The notes beneath the pieces were generated by a model that saw nothing but the letters and a program-made list of their open reading frames with translations, ran no database searches and had not been told where the DNA came from. From contig NZ_ANIE01000006.1 in assembly GCF_000708045.1 (NCBI RefSeq), positions 124,001-188,000 of the forward strand: a stretch of 64,000 nt of DNA, read 5' to 3'. Origin of the DNA: Marinobacter nitratireducens (GTDB taxonomy: Bacteria > Pseudomonadota > Gammaproteobacteria > Pseudomonadales > Oleiphilaceae). Positions 1 through 9,735 of this stretch are shown piece after piece; position 1 is the stretch's first letter, and the number at the start of each line of letters is the position of its first letter. Both the position numbers and the translations under genes were made by a program.

Positions 1-701
1 ACCCGCCCGGTCGATTTGATGACGATCTTGTCGCCTTTTTTCAGCACCCCTTCGGTGACCCGCACAAGGGATACGACGCCGAGATAGTTATCGAACCAGG
101 AATCGATGATCAGTGCCTGCAAAGGTGCACTGCGATCGCCTTTGGGCGGCGGGATCTTGGCAATCAGATCCTCCAGCACGTCTTCCACACCCATGCCGCT
201 TTTCGCACTGCAACGAACCGCGTCGGAAGCCTCAATGCCGATGATGTCTTCGATTTCTTCAGCCACACGGTCCGGCTCTGCCTGGGGCAGATCCATCTTG
301 TTCAGCACCGGAACCACTTCCAGACCCTGCTCAATGGCGGTGTAGCAGTTAGCCACAGATTGGGCTTCCACGCCCTGGCCGGCATCGACAACCAGCAACG
401 CGCCTTCACAGGCATAGAGCGAGCGGGATACCTCATAGGAGAAATCCACATGGCCGGGAGTGTCGATAAAATTCAGTTTGTATTCCTGACCATCCCGGGC
501 CTTGTAATTGAGCGTCACGCTCTGGGCTTTGATGGTAATCCCGCGCTCACGCTCAAGATCCATGGAGTCCAGCACCTGCTCAGCCATTTCCCGGTCTGTC
601 AGGCCACCACAGGTCTGAATAAAGCGGTCTGCCAGGGTGGATTTGCCGTGGTCGATATGGGCGATGATGGAAAAGTTACGGATTCGGCTCAGTTCAGTCA
701 C
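1..701 (-). CDS. lepA: Elongation factor 4 (LepA), N-terminal part, cut by window edge
   Basis: This is a translational GTPase that acts on the ribosome (EF4, back-translocation or assembly role). The N-terminal 233 residues are present. They show the G1 motif AHIDHGKST (about residues 14-22), the G3 motif DTPGH, the G4 motif NKMD and the G5 motif SAKSG. The start is GTG at 701, reading [20 protein letters not shown], which matches the family N-terminus; no ATG lies in frame upstream before a stop. The C-terminal domains lie outside the window. In Pseudomonas lepA follows mucD directly; here a GGDEF/EAL gene sits between them. Identification is secure. Confidence 0.93.
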   Translation of the reverse strand, partial: MTELSRIRNFSIIAHIDHGKSTLADRFIQTCGGLTDREMAEQVLDSMDLERERGITIKAQSVTLNYKARDGQEYKLNFIDTPGHVDFSYEVSRSLYACEGALLVVDAGQGVEAQSVANCYTAIEQGLEVVPVLNKMDLPQAEPDRVAEEIEDIIGIEASDAVRCSAKSGMGVEDVLEDLIAKIPPPKGDRSAPLQALIIDSWFDNYLGVVSLVRVTEGVLKKGDKIVIKSTGR

Positions 702-806
702 AGACGATGAATACTCACAAAAAGACGAAGGATTGAGCCCGGAAAGGCCGCGACCGGAGTCCGGGAACGGCGTGATTTTACCGGTTACCGTCGCCTATTA
801 CCACGA

Positions 807-3533
807 TCAGGAGATCAATGGCCTCTCGTACTGGCGGATAAGGAAGCCGATCAGAGCATCTTCATCGAGCGGATAGCTAAACAGGTTACCCTGACACTGC
901 GCACAACCGGCCGTCTGCAGGAAGCTGAGCTGTTGCGGTGTTTCCACCCCCTCTGCGACCACCGTCAGGTGCAATTTGCGGGCAAGGGCTATGACCGCCG
1001 AGGCTACATCCGTTGCGCTGACGTTGTAGGGAATATCCCGGATGAAGCGGTGGTCAATCTTGACCACATCCAGCGGCAACTGTTGCAAGGCCACCAGCGA
1101 GCAGGAGCCCGTGCCGAAATCGTCGAGAATCAGGCAGACACCGAGATCGTGCAGAGCTACCAACAACTCCCGGAGCATTCGCGGGTCTTCGTTCAGCAGC
1201 TCGGCGGGCATTTCCAGTTCCAGTCGCTCCGGCGCCACCCCGGTTTCGGTAATCACCTGTCGAATCATATCCAGGAAGCCCGAATCCGTCAGCTGTCGAA
1301 CCGACAGGTTAACCGCCATCTTCAGCGATTCGAACCCGGCTCGCTCCAGCGCCTGAACCTGAATGCAGGCCTGCCGCAGAGCCATTTCACCCAAACGGAT
1401 AATCAGACCTGTTTCCTCGGCCAGACCGATAAACTGCTGCGCCGACACCAGCCCCTTTTCCGGATGGTGCCAGCGCAGAAACGCTTCCACGCCAATCACG
1501 CGTTCGGAAGCCAGATCAATCTTGGGCTGGTAATGCAGCACGAAGCGCTCGCCATCCAGTGCCGTTGCCAGCTCCTCCTGCTGAAGCAGGCGGCGCGCGG
1601 CCTTGATATTCATCGCCGGGGTAAAGAACTGATAGGTATTGCGGCCAAGCTCCTTGGCCCGGTACATGGCAAGATCCGCAAACTTCATCAGTGTGCCGGA
1701 GTCTTCACTGTCGTGCGGAATCATGGTGATACCGATACTGACGGTAATACCGACTTCGTGGTCGTTCAGTCGGATTCGCTGGCAGAGCCTACGCAGAATG
1801 CTCTCAGCCACTTTTCCTGCCGCGTTGGAGCCACTGATCCGGGACAACAACACAACAAACTCATCCCCTCCAAGGCGAGCGACCGAATCCTCCTCGCGAA
1901 CACAGCCCTCAAGCCACTGTGCCACCTGACGCAGCAGCTCATCACCAGCATCATGCCCCAGGGTGTCGTTGATCCGCTTGAAGCCGTCCAGATCCAGGAA
2001 CATCAAGGCGGCGGGTTCGCCGCTACGCCGGCAACGACGTACCACATGATTGAGCCGATCCCGGAACAACTGCCGGTTCGCGAGCCCGGTCAGCGGGTCG
2101 TAGAATGCCAGCCGGTGCAGCTCGGACTGAGCCGCCTTCAGCTGGGTAAGATCCCGCAGACTGAGCACCACACCATACACCCCCGGCACGGACAACATGG
2201 CGGTAAACGTACCTTCCATATCCCGCCATTGACCTTCCGCATCCCGGATACGCGCCCGGATGACCGGCATCTGTTTACCCGGCGCTTTTACCGCCTCCTC
2301 GAATCCCTGTTGCAGATGAGGCCAGTCATCGCCATGCACCAACGTCTCAAAATCCAGCCCCTGAACGCTTTCAGGATCGAAGCCAAGAATGTCCAGGCTG
2401 GAAGGGCTGGCATAAGTCGCATTACCAGAACGATCCAGCACCAGGGTGACATTGGCGGCCCCTTCAGTAATCGCCCGATAACGGCCAGCGCTTACCTGAG
2501 CCATGAGCCGTGAGCGGATCAGCGCCAGCACAAACAGATAGAGCAACAGACTGATGATCAGGCCACAGCCCAGCACGATCGGGGGACGAGGATCCGATGC
2601 CAGGAAATCAAAGGCCGGCGTGGAGCGGGTTTGCAACAACCAGTCTCGGCCACCGGCGGTGACAATCTGTTCCATCTGGAAGCTGAAGTCATTGTCCAGA
2701 GAACCCAGATTGGAGCCATACATCAGGTTCTCGCGCACCGCGACACCCGCATCATAGATGCGAACATCCAGGAACGGGGAAATAAGCCCAACAATACCGT
2801 CGATGAGATTATTCATCCGGAATGCGCTGAATACGTAACCGGACAGCATCATCCGGCGTTCAGCACGGATTTCAGGGGTTTTTCCTCCCTGGTACACCGG
2901 GTAGTACATCAGGAAGCTGGCCTGGTCCTCGGCGACCTCTTCCTGCACCAGAACCACTTTCCCGGTGACGGTTGGAATGGCATCGTCACGGGATTGCTCC
3001 ATGGCGCTTCGGTGCACCGGGTCACTGAACGCGTTATAGCCCAGGGCACGCCGGTTTCTCTCGGTTCCCGGCTCCAGGTAGACCATCGGATAGTAATAGG
3101 GACCCGTTCCGAGCGGGTTGACCAGATAGTTGATCACCCCCTCAGCACGAACCGACGCGATGTGATCGGCCATTTGCCGGACGCCGACGCGACGGACATA
3201 GCCGATGCCCTGGATACCCGGGTAATACCGGTTGATATCAACCTTATCGATATACTCCCGCCACTGATCCCGTGAGACATCTCCGGTCACGGCAAACAGA
3301 CCGGCACTGCCTGCCAGGACCTGTTCATAGTTCAGGAGTCGTTCTTCAATGGCGGTTTTAAGCTGAAGGGACTGATTGCGAAATCGGGCCTCGGTGCGGT
3401 CTTCGACCAGGCGAATGGACAACTGCCACAACACGACTGTGACGACGATCGCTACCAGGAACACCAGCCAGGCGACCCAGGCGTTCCGGAACTCCAGCAG
3501 TTGTCGGAGAGAGATATCCTTTTTGTGCATCAT
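807..3533 (-). CDS. CHASE-PAS-GGDEF-EAL membrane protein for cyclic-di-GMP signalling
   Basis: This 908-residue protein has a membrane segment at about 18-40, a periplasmic CHASE domain (about 60-290), a second membrane segment at about 320-342, a PAS domain (about 350-465), GGDEF (about 480-640) and EAL (about 655-900). The cyclase signature GGDEF is intact. A canonical inhibitory site REED lies exactly five residues before it. The EAL signature is altered to EAF (GVEAFLRW) and the usual ELEITES region reads LELEMPAE. DDFGTG, VKID, AEGVET and the CQG glutamine remain. I infer a diguanylate cyclase with a weakened or regulatory EAL domain. It lies between lepA and mucD, in the same orientation, with a terminator separating it from mucD. 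The environmental ligand is unknown. Confidence 0.9.
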   Translation of the reverse strand: MMHKKDISLRQLLEFRNAWVAWLVFLVAIVVTVVLWQLSIRLVEDRTEARFRNQSLQLKTAIEERLLNYEQVLAGSAGLFAVTGDVSRDQWREYIDKVDINRYYPGIQGIGYVRRVGVRQMADHIASVRAEGVINYLVNPLGTGPYYYPMVYLEPGTERNRRALGYNAFSDPVHRSAMEQSRDDAIPTVTGKVVLVQEEVAEDQASFLMYYPVYQGGKTPEIRAERRMMLSGYVFSAFRMNNLIDGIVGLISPFLDVRIYDAGVAVRENLMYGSNLGSLDNDFSFQMEQIVTAGGRDWLLQTRSTPAFDFLASDPRPPIVLGCGLIISLLLYLFVLALIRSRLMAQVSAGRYRAITEGAANVTLVLDRSGNATYASPSSLDILGFDPESVQGLDFETLVHGDDWPHLQQGFEEAVKAPGKQMPVIRARIRDAEGQWRDMEGTFTAMLSVPGVYGVVLSLRDLTQLKAAQSELHRLAFYDPLTGLANRQLFRDRLNHVVRRCRRSGEPAALMFLDLDGFKRINDTLGHDAGDELLRQVAQWLEGCVREEDSVARLGGDEFVVLLSRISGSNAAGKVAESILRRLCQRIRLNDHEVGITVSIGITMIPHDSEDSGTLMKFADLAMYRAKELGRNTYQFFTPAMNIKAARRLLQQEELATALDGERFVLHYQPKIDLASERVIGVEAFLRWHHPEKGLVSAQQFIGLAEETGLIIRLGEMALRQACIQVQALERAGFESLKMAVNLSVRQLTDSGFLDMIRQVITETGVAPERLELEMPAELLNEDPRMLRELLVALHDLGVCLILDDFGTGSCSLVALQQLPLDVVKIDHRFIRDIPYNVSATDVASAVIALARKLHLTVVAEGVETPQQLSFLQTAGCAQCQGNLFSYPLDEDALIGFLIRQYERPLIS

Positions 3534-3585
3534 CTGATCAGTCCGTTCCGTGGCCGAGCTGTTTTGTCAATTCCGGCGAGTATAG

Positions 3586-3627
3586 CAAAAAGCCCCCGAG
3601 AGTGTCGCCGACGACACGCTCGGGGGC
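3586..3627 (-). terminator. Rho-independent terminator after mucD
   Basis: A long GC-rich hairpin (arms 3592-3607 and 3612-3627, one mismatch) is followed on the minus strand by TTTTTG. It sits 27 bases past the mucD stop and ends the rpoE-rseABC-mucD run. Confidence 0.85.
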
Positions 3628-3653
3628 CTTGTCAGACAGTTCGAAAGAAGCGG

Positions 3654-5129
3654 TCAGGGCTTCATGACAAGATAGCTGGCTCGTCCTTCCCGAATGACCC
3701 GAACGGAGACCGCACGGCCATCGGGCAACGACTCGACAACCTCCTTGAAATCACTCACCGACGACACCGGCTTACGATTGATCTCGGTGATAACATCCCG
3801 GGGACGAATACCGGCCCGATAGGCAGGCCCTGGCCCGACCTGGGTCACGACCACACCGCCTTTAACCCCAATGGCATCCGCCATTTCAGCGGGTAGCGGC
3901 TCGACGGTCATACCCAACGGCGCAGCGGATGAGCTTCCGGACTCCGGTTGATTGTCAGGCTGCGCATTGCCACCTTGCTCCGGCAGCTTGCCGATGGTCA
4001 CGTCAACATCGATTTCATCACCGTTTCTCAATACCGTCAGACGGGCAGATTCACCGACAGCGGTCCGACCAACCATGGGCGGCAGATCCGACGAGAGCTG
4101 AATTTCCTCGCCATCGTATTCCAGTACGATATCACCCGACTGCAGTCCGGCCTCCTGCGCCGGTGATCCCTGCATCACCTCGGCGATCAGCGCCCCTCTC
4201 GGACGACGCAGTCCGAACGAGTCTGCAAGATCCTTGCTGACTTCCTGTATCAACACACCCAGCCAGCCCCTGGCCACGGTGCCGCTGTCACGAATCTGCC
4301 GAAAGACATTCATGGCATCGTCCACCGGAATGGCAAAAGAGACCCCCATGAAACCGCCCGAACGGGTATAGATCTGTGAATTGATGCCAACCACTTCGCC
4401 GTCAAGATTGAACAGCGGGCCACCGGAGTTGCCGGGGTTGATCGCCACGTCGGTCTGGATAAATGGTACATAATTCTCAGAGGGCAGCGACCGCCCTACC
4501 GCGCTGACGATACCCGCGGTCACGGTATGATCAAAACCGAACGGGGAACCGATGGCAAAGACCCACTCTCCGACCTTCAGGTCCTGCGAGCGACCGATCT
4601 TGACCACCGGCAGGTCATCACCGTCTTCAATCTTGAGAACCGCAACATCGGATCGGGGATCGGTACCCACCAGCTTCGCCGGCAGTTCGCGACGATCGCT
4701 GAGTCGAACAGTGATCTCATCGGCACCTTCAACGACGTGATTATTGGTCAGCACATAACCATCATGAGAGACGATGAAGCCGGACCCCATCGACTGACGG
4801 GGCTGCCGGTTCGGCGCCCCACCAAAGGGTGACTGCTGGCCACGGAAAAAGTCCTGGAAGAACTCCGGCAATTGCTCGAGCTGGCGCTCGTCAAACGGCA
4901 TGCCGCGAAAACGAGAACCCTGCGCCTTTGGCGTGGTGCTGGTGCTTATGTTGACGACCGCGCTGGAGTTGTCTTCAACCAGCTCTGTGAAATCCGGCAA
5001 CTCCCTGGCACTCACGCTCTGACTCCAGAGCACCACGATCATGACAGACAGCAGACACAGCGCCTCCAGCCCCCGGCGCACCGGGTAGGAAACTAACGGC
5101 TGGGAAAGCACACTGGACGGTTTTGGCAT
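3654..5129 (-). CDS. mucD: Periplasmic serine endoprotease DegP/MucD
   Basis: This HtrA-family protease degrades misfolded periplasmic proteins and dampens sigma-E activation. An N-terminal signal segment ends near ARELPDF (about 42). The trypsin-like domain carries the triad His131 (NNHVVEGA), Asp161 (RSDVAVLKI) and Ser235 (NPGNSGGPL). Two PDZ domains follow (about 275-365 and 395-485). The length of 491 residues is normal for MucD/DegP. The ATG has an upstream GGGGGATC as a likely ribosome site. An 80-base gap separates it from rseC, so it could have its own promoter as well as read-through from rpoE. The terminal position in the cluster is as in Pseudomonas. Confidence 0.95.
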   Translation of the reverse strand: MPKPSSVLSQPLVSYPVRRGLEALCLLSVMIVVLWSQSVSARELPDFTELVEDNSSAVVNISTSTTPKAQGSRFRGMPFDERQLEQLPEFFQDFFRGQQSPFGGAPNRQPRQSMGSGFIVSHDGYVLTNNHVVEGADEITVRLSDRRELPAKLVGTDPRSDVAVLKIEDGDDLPVVKIGRSQDLKVGEWVFAIGSPFGFDHTVTAGIVSAVGRSLPSENYVPFIQTDVAINPGNSGGPLFNLDGEVVGINSQIYTRSGGFMGVSFAIPVDDAMNVFRQIRDSGTVARGWLGVLIQEVSKDLADSFGLRRPRGALIAEVMQGSPAQEAGLQSGDIVLEYDGEEIQLSSDLPPMVGRTAVGESARLTVLRNGDEIDVDVTIGKLPEQGGNAQPDNQPESGSSSAAPLGMTVEPLPAEMADAIGVKGGVVVTQVGPGPAYRAGIRPRDVITEINRKPVSSVSDFKEVVESLPDGRAVSVRVIREGRASYLVMKP

Positions 5130-5210
5130 GTTGATCCCCCTGTTTGAACGTTGGTCAGAATCTTATCTTGATCCTGTGAGAGCGTATTTCAACTTACAAA
5201 ACGGTAGGGT

Positions 5211-5660
5211 TTATAGACAGGTACCGGAAGGAATCCGGTTCACCCGGAGAAGCTTGGGTTCGTATTGCTGACGACCGCGCCTCTGCAGAGTTGAGCTTGC
5301 GAGAACTCCACTGGCAAGGCCTACCAGCGCCCCGGTGATTGACCAGCCATCAGAGCCTCCGGATAACTGATGCGCCGACAGACTCCCAATGATCAACAAC
5401 AACAGCGGGATGGCGTAGACAATCAATGACGCTCCCAGCAAGGCTCGCTCATCAATGCCGATCGTCACGTCATCCCCGACAACCGCGTCGACAGTGTTCG
5501 CAACCAACACCTGATTCGCGCGCCCCCCGGTCGCTGTCGCCAGTACTCTCTGACCACAACCACTGCGTGCAGAACAACTCTGACAGGCACTGGCACGAAT
5601 GGTCTGCACCCAGGCCTGATCGCCCTTGAGCGCAATGACTCTCCCGGTTTCGGTAATCAT
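5211..5660 (-). CDS. rseC: RseC/MucC family inner-membrane regulator
   Basis: This 149-residue protein begins MITETGRVIALKGDQAW, the family N-terminus. A cysteine cluster ACQSCSARSGCGQ is at about residues 24-37. Two hydrophobic segments follow at about 80-102 and 108-128. RseC modulates sigma-E activity and is linked to Rsx-type reduction of SoxR in E. coli. The ATG at 5660 overlaps the rseB stop as ATGA, which implies translational coupling. The reading frame stays open upstream inside rseB, but the homologous start and the overlap both favour this one. Confidence 0.9.
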   Translation of the reverse strand: MITETGRVIALKGDQAWVQTIRASACQSCSARSGCGQRVLATATGGRANQVLVANTVDAVVGDDVTIGIDERALLGASLIVYAIPLLLLIIGSLSAHQLSGGSDGWSITGALVGLASGVLASSTLQRRGRQQYEPKLLRVNRIPSGTCL

Positions 5661-6679
5661 GGCCGCCCCACATTGAGGGCCAACGCACTGTCTACCTGAA
5701 CCGACTCGGCGACCTGTTTGGCGGTTTTCGGCGGCACTTCCCCGACGACAGTAATCAGATATCGAGAATCGCCCGAGCCAAGCTCGCGCATGTATACGGT
5801 GGTGGCACCTATACGCGACACACCGGAGGGCATTTTTACAGTGCCTTCCGGCTCCACAAAGATCGAGAACGCGGCAACACCATCTGAAAACGCCACCGCG
5901 TGTCCACTGCCAGAGCGCGGCGCTGCCGCTGGCAGGAATCCTTCTGGCAACCATCCCGGGCGCCAACCATCCAGGTCAAGATTCACGGGAGCTGCCACCT
6001 CATCCTTCGGGCTCACGGAGCGGGCAATTGCCCGCCCCTGCGTTTGTATTTCAAACTCGCTATCAGGAATGTCGTCGGTGATCTCCAGGCTGGTAAACTG
6101 GAAATGCTCCAGCACCTTGCCAGCACCGCCAACGTTGCTCTTGACCAACAACCCCGTGGACTTCTCCAGCCACAGGCGATGGTTGTATCGAAACGCATCT
6201 TTCGCGTTCAGGGCAACAATGACCGCGCTGTAGCCGGCAACCCGATCTTCTCCCACCAGTTCTACGTTATACCATTGACTCAGAGGCACGCTCTGGTTGG
6301 AGAAGGCTTTGGCAAACGGGCCGGATGGAATCACCTGATTCAGTCTTACCTTGCCCTGACGCGGTAACACGCAGACAACATCGGTCCCCTTGCGGACAAT
6401 TTCACCGCTGCCGCCATCCTGAATAACCAGGCGTTCCTGAACCTTGTCGTCCCGGTAGCGATGGGCAATGCGCATGGAATGCACGCTATCACCCCGGGCG
6501 TAGACAAACACCCCTCTATAGGAAGTCATATTCAGAGCTGGCCCGAGTTGTTCCAGCCAATCAGCAGCAGACTTCGAACGCTCCCCAGCGCCGTAGACGG
6601 ACACAGGAACGATAAGCGCCGTAAAGACCAGGAATATCGCCAGCCTATTCAGCACGTTGTATGAACCCGGGATTGCCAT
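5657..6679 (-). CDS. rseB: Sigma-E regulatory protein RseB/MucB
   Basis: This periplasmic protein of 340 residues binds the RseA/MucA periplasmic tail and shields it from protease DegS/AlgW. An N-terminal signal segment covers about residues 1-30 (VFTALIVPVSVYGAG). The MucB/RseB N-terminal lipoprotein-localisation-like fold (about 38-220) and the C-terminal domain (about 235-335) follow. The gene begins 18 bases after rseA and overlaps rseC by 4 bases, so all three should be on one transcript. Confidence 0.93.
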   Translation of the reverse strand: MAIPGSYNVLNRLAIFLVFTALIVPVSVYGAGERSKSAADWLEQLGPALNMTSYRGVFVYARGDSVHSMRIAHRYRDDKVQERLVIQDGGSGEIVRKGTDVVCVLPRQGKVRLNQVIPSGPFAKAFSNQSVPLSQWYNVELVGEDRVAGYSAVIVALNAKDAFRYNHRLWLEKSTGLLVKSNVGGAGKVLEHFQFTSLEITDDIPDSEFEIQTQGRAIARSVSPKDEVAAPVNLDLDGWRPGWLPEGFLPAAAPRSGSGHAVAFSDGVAAFSIFVEPEGTVKMPSGVSRIGATTVYMRELGSGDSRYLITVVGEVPPKTAKQVAESVQVDSALALNVGRP

Positions 6680-6697
6680 GTTTCACGCCACTCCAGA

Positions 6698-7252
6698 TCA
6701 ATATCCACCGCCATTCGCACTGACCACTCGGGCATAGCCCACGGAACCGCGCCCCGCTCCCACACTGTTGTGCTGGGCATGTTCAAGCAGATATCGGCTC
6801 ATGTACTCCCACTGCTTCTGGTCCAGCCCCTGCAATGCAATCTCGGGCTCTGGCCCCACTACGCCAGATGGCTCTGCGGTACTGGTCGCCAACTGAGGCT
6901 GGCTCCCGGCGTCGACCGATTCCCACCCGGCACCGGCTCCAAAACCCACGACCAGCGCCACTGCGATCATGGCCACAGCCGGCCATCGCCATCGGTGCCG
7001 GGTCCGGCCCGGAGCTTGTGCCGCAGAAGACAGTTTCGGGCGACCATCCAGGGCCTCCCGGACAGCGTCACTGACATCAACGGCGTCAACCGGCGACTGG
7101 CCATGGTGCATCAGATCACGGACCTGTTGCCACCGACGCCACTGATCGCACACCTGTTCCTGCGACGGGTGGGATAAGAGACGGCGAACCGACAATTCGT
7201 CCGCTTCGTCGTCCATCATCGCTGATAGTGTTTCTCTGAGACGGTCATCCAT
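6698..7252 (-). CDS. rseA: Anti-sigma-E factor RseA/MucA
   Basis: This is a single-pass inner-membrane anti-sigma factor of 184 residues. The cytoplasmic N-terminal domain MDDRLRETLSAMMDDEADEL binds the sigma factor. One membrane helix (WPAVAMIAVALVVGFGAGAG) lies near residues 87-108 and a periplasmic tail follows. I chose ATG 7252, preceded by GAGG about nine bases upstream; an in-frame TTG five codons earlier is less likely. The gene starts 15 bases after rpoE ends. No frameshift of the mucoid type is seen. Confidence 0.93.
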   Translation of the reverse strand: MDDRLRETLSAMMDDEADELSVRRLLSHPSQEQVCDQWRRWQQVRDLMHHGQSPVDAVDVSDAVREALDGRPKLSSAAQAPGRTRHRWRWPAVAMIAVALVVGFGAGAGWESVDAGSQPQLATSTAEPSGVVGPEPEIALQGLDQKQWEYMSRYLLEHAQHNSVGAGRGSVGYARVVSANGGGY

Positions 7253-7267
7253 GGGATGCAACCTCAA

Positions 7268-7885
7268 TTACGTCACTGAATGATTAAGCAGCGGCCCGAG
7301 ATGGCGGTCGACCGCATCCCGCGCCCTGAAAATACGGGAACGCACGGTGCCTATAGGACACTCGAGAATCCCGGCAATATCCTCGTAACTCAAACCGTCG
7401 TACTCCCGGAGCAAAAAGGCGGAACGCAGATCTTCCGGCAACCGCGAGATCGCCTCCGCCAACGCCTGCTGCAACTCCTCTCGCTGAAGCATTCGCTCTG
7501 GAGATGCGACATCGCGCAACCGGCTACCATCGTCAAAATTTTCAGCCTCGGACACATCGGCACTGCCCTGGGGACGACGCCCCCGGGATTCCAGATAATT
7601 CTTTGCGGTGTTGACGGCGATGCGATAGAGCCAAGTGTAGAAAGCACTGTCACCGCGAAACCGATCAATCGCACGGAATGCCTTGACGAACGTTTCCTGA
7701 GTCAGATCCATCACTTCCTGGCTGTCGTAAACGTACCGACTGATGATTGAGGCCACCCGTGACTGATACTTCACGACCAACAGATCGAACGCTGCCCTGT
7801 CACCGTTACGCACCTTGCGCACCAGTTGCAGGTCGGTCTGACTGTCAGAGTGATCACCCTGTTTCTGATCGGTATCAGGAGTCAT
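7268..7885 (-). CDS. rpoE: Extracytoplasmic-stress sigma factor RpoE/AlgU
   Basis: This group 4 sigma factor directs the envelope-stress regulon. Region 2 (AAFDLLVVKYQSRV to DSAFYTWLYRIAVNTAKNYL) and region 4 (LREYDGLSYEDIAGILECP, then GTVRSRIFRARDAV) are intact. ATG 7885 gives 205 residues, near the family's usual 190-200. An upstream ATG at 7954 (228 residues) and a TTG at 8041 are possible, but the extra N-terminus is unlike homologues and neither has a good ribosome site. It heads the operon rpoE-rseA-rseB-rseC-mucD and is divergent from nadB, as in Pseudomonas. Confidence 0.93.
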   Translation of the reverse strand: MTPDTDQKQGDHSDSQTDLQLVRKVRNGDRAAFDLLVVKYQSRVASIISRYVYDSQEVMDLTQETFVKAFRAIDRFRGDSAFYTWLYRIAVNTAKNYLESRGRRPQGSADVSEAENFDDGSRLRDVASPERMLQREELQQALAEAISRLPEDLRSAFLLREYDGLSYEDIAGILECPIGTVRSRIFRARDAVDRHLGPLLNHSVT

Positions 7886-8024
7886 GGACGGCGTGCTGCT
7901 ATTCCCTGTTTTCACGGCCAGTTGACCGGCCTGTACGAGCTTTGGTTGAGTCATGTGTGCTGTCCGGCGTCCATTGATTACCCGGGTAAGACCGCTGTGC
8001 GAGCAGGTTACCCTGTCAGGCGAA

Positions 8025-8051
8025 ATAGACAGCAGGGACAAAGTTTAGTTC
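8025..8051 (-). promoter_or_regulatory. Candidate sigma-E autoregulatory promoter of rpoE
   Basis: On the minus strand GAACTA (8046-8051) and TCTAT (8025-8029) are separated by 16 bases. This resembles the sigma-E pattern GAACTT-N16-TCTGA. Transcription would begin near 8018, upstream of both plausible rpoE starts. It lies in the 182-base rpoE-nadB divergent region. Confidence 0.5.
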
Positions 8052-8067
8052 AATAGACCCCCTCATT

Positions 8068-9693
8068 ATGGCCCGCGATCACGACCCAATGCCACAGTCC
8101 TACGAATTCGATGTCCTGATAATCGGCAGTGGTGCTGCCGGCCTGACCGTTGCTCTGAATCTCCCGGAGCACCTCCGGGTCTGCGTCCTGAGCAAGGCCG
8201 CCATTTCCAGCGGAGCAACACTGTGGGCTCAAGGGGGAATCGCAGCCGTCCTCGATGATGAAGACTCCATCGAGGACCACATCAAGGACACTCTCGCTTC
8301 CGGGGCAGGCCTGTGTCACGAGGACGCAGTGCGTTTCACCGTCGAACACGGTAAGGAAAGCATCGACTGGCTGATCAATTCCGGTGTCGATTTCACCCGG
8401 GACGAGAACGCTGACTACCATCTCACCCGGGAAGGCGGACACAGCCATCGACGCATTATCCACGCGGCTGACGCCACGGGGCATGCGGTGTCAACCACCC
8501 TTGCCGACCAGGCAAAGGCCCGCCCCAATATCGACTTAATGAGTAGCCGGGTGGCCGTCGATCTGATTACCAACCGAAAACTGTCGCTCCCTGGCAACCG
8601 CTGCGTCGGCGCCTACATCCTGAACCTGGACACCAACCATGTTGAACTGTTTCGGGCGCGGTTCACCGTTATCGCAACCGGTGGAGCCTCCAAAGCGTAT
8701 CGCTACACAACCAATCCGGATGGCGCGTCCGGGGATGGCATCGCCATGGCATGGCGGGCAGGCTGTCGGGTTGCAAACATGGAATTCAATCAGTTCCATC
8801 CGACTTGCCTGTATCACCCGCACGCCAAGTCTTTCCTGATCACCGAGGCGGTTCGTGGTGAAGGCGGCGTATTGAAGCTGCCCGACGGCAGCCGTTTCAT
8901 GGATCGGTTTGATGACCGCGCCGAGCTGGCGCCAAGGGACATTGTGGCCCGAGCCATCGACCACGAAATGAAGCGTATCGGTGCGGATCACCTGTACCTC
9001 GACATCAGCCACAAGCCTGCGGATTTCATCAAGCATCACTTCCCCACAATTTATGAGAAGTGCCTGGGCTTTGGCATTGATATCACCCGGGAACCCATCC
9101 CGGTCGTACCTGCCGCCCACTATACCTGTGGTGGGGTGATCTCGGATGTTCGAGGCCGGACCGACGTCAATAACCTCTATGTTGTCGGCGAAGCCGGATT
9201 TACCGGCCTCCATGGTGCCAACCGCATGGCCAGCAACTCCCTGCTGGAATGTCTGGTCTACGGTCGCTCCGCGGCGGCAGACATTACCCGCCGGGAAGCC
9301 GACATCCCGGCGCCGCCCGATGCGCCCGACTGGGACGAAAGCCAGGTCCGGGATTCTGACGAAGACGTCGTTATCTCCCACAACTGGGATGAACTCCGTC
9401 ATTTCATGTGGGACTACGTAGGCATTGTGAGAACCACAAAGCGGCTGCAGCGAGCCAAGCATCGGGTTGACCTGCTGTCACGGGAAATCAGCGAGTTTTA
9501 CAGCAACTACCGGGTTACCAACGATTTGCTGGAGCTGCGCAACCTGGTGACCGTCTCAGACCTGATCATCTGCTCAGCCCTGCAGCGCAAGGAGAGCCGG
9601 GGCCTACACTACACACTGGACTACCCGGGACTGCAAGGCGAAGCAAAAGACACCACGCTGGTACCAACAAGCTACCGGACTTCGTCGCCCTGA
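8068..9693 (+). CDS. nadB: L-aspartate oxidase
   Basis: This FAD enzyme oxidises L-aspartate to iminoaspartate, the first step of de novo NAD synthesis. The dinucleotide motif GSGAAGL is near the N-terminus. The family signatures [15 protein letters not shown] and [18 protein letters not shown] are present. A helical C-terminal domain ends the protein. The length of 541 residues is normal. ATG 8089 ([15 protein letters not shown]) aligns better with homologues than ATG 8068; neither has a clear ribosome site. It is divergent from rpoE, a conserved Pseudomonas arrangement. Confidence 0.95.
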   Translation: MARDHDPMPQSYEFDVLIIGSGAAGLTVALNLPEHLRVCVLSKAAISSGATLWAQGGIAAVLDDEDSIEDHIKDTLASGAGLCHEDAVRFTVEHGKESIDWLINSGVDFTRDENADYHLTREGGHSHRRIIHAADATGHAVSTTLADQAKARPNIDLMSSRVAVDLITNRKLSLPGNRCVGAYILNLDTNHVELFRARFTVIATGGASKAYRYTTNPDGASGDGIAMAWRAGCRVANMEFNQFHPTCLYHPHAKSFLITEAVRGEGGVLKLPDGSRFMDRFDDRAELAPRDIVARAIDHEMKRIGADHLYLDISHKPADFIKHHFPTIYEKCLGFGIDITREPIPVVPAAHYTCGGVISDVRGRTDVNNLYVVGEAGFTGLHGANRMASNSLLECLVYGRSAAADITRREADIPAPPDAPDWDESQVRDSDEDVVISHNWDELRHFMWDYVGIVRTTKRLQRAKHRVDLLSREISEFYSNYRVTNDLLELRNLVTVSDLIICSALQRKESRGLHYTLDYPGLQGEAKDTTLVPTSYRTSSP

Positions 9694-9735
9694 GCGACAC
9701 ACATTCTTTCTGACACCAAGCCAACGGAAACTTCT

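Noticed and set aside
933..2513. Plus-strand open frame (526 codons) opposite the GGDEF/EAL gene
   Set aside because: Shadow of a clear multidomain gene; composition is atypical and there is no ribosome site.
5661..5966. N-terminal extension of the rseC frame
   Set aside because: It lies inside rseB in another frame and lacks similarity to RseC; the ATG overlapping the rseB stop matches the family start.
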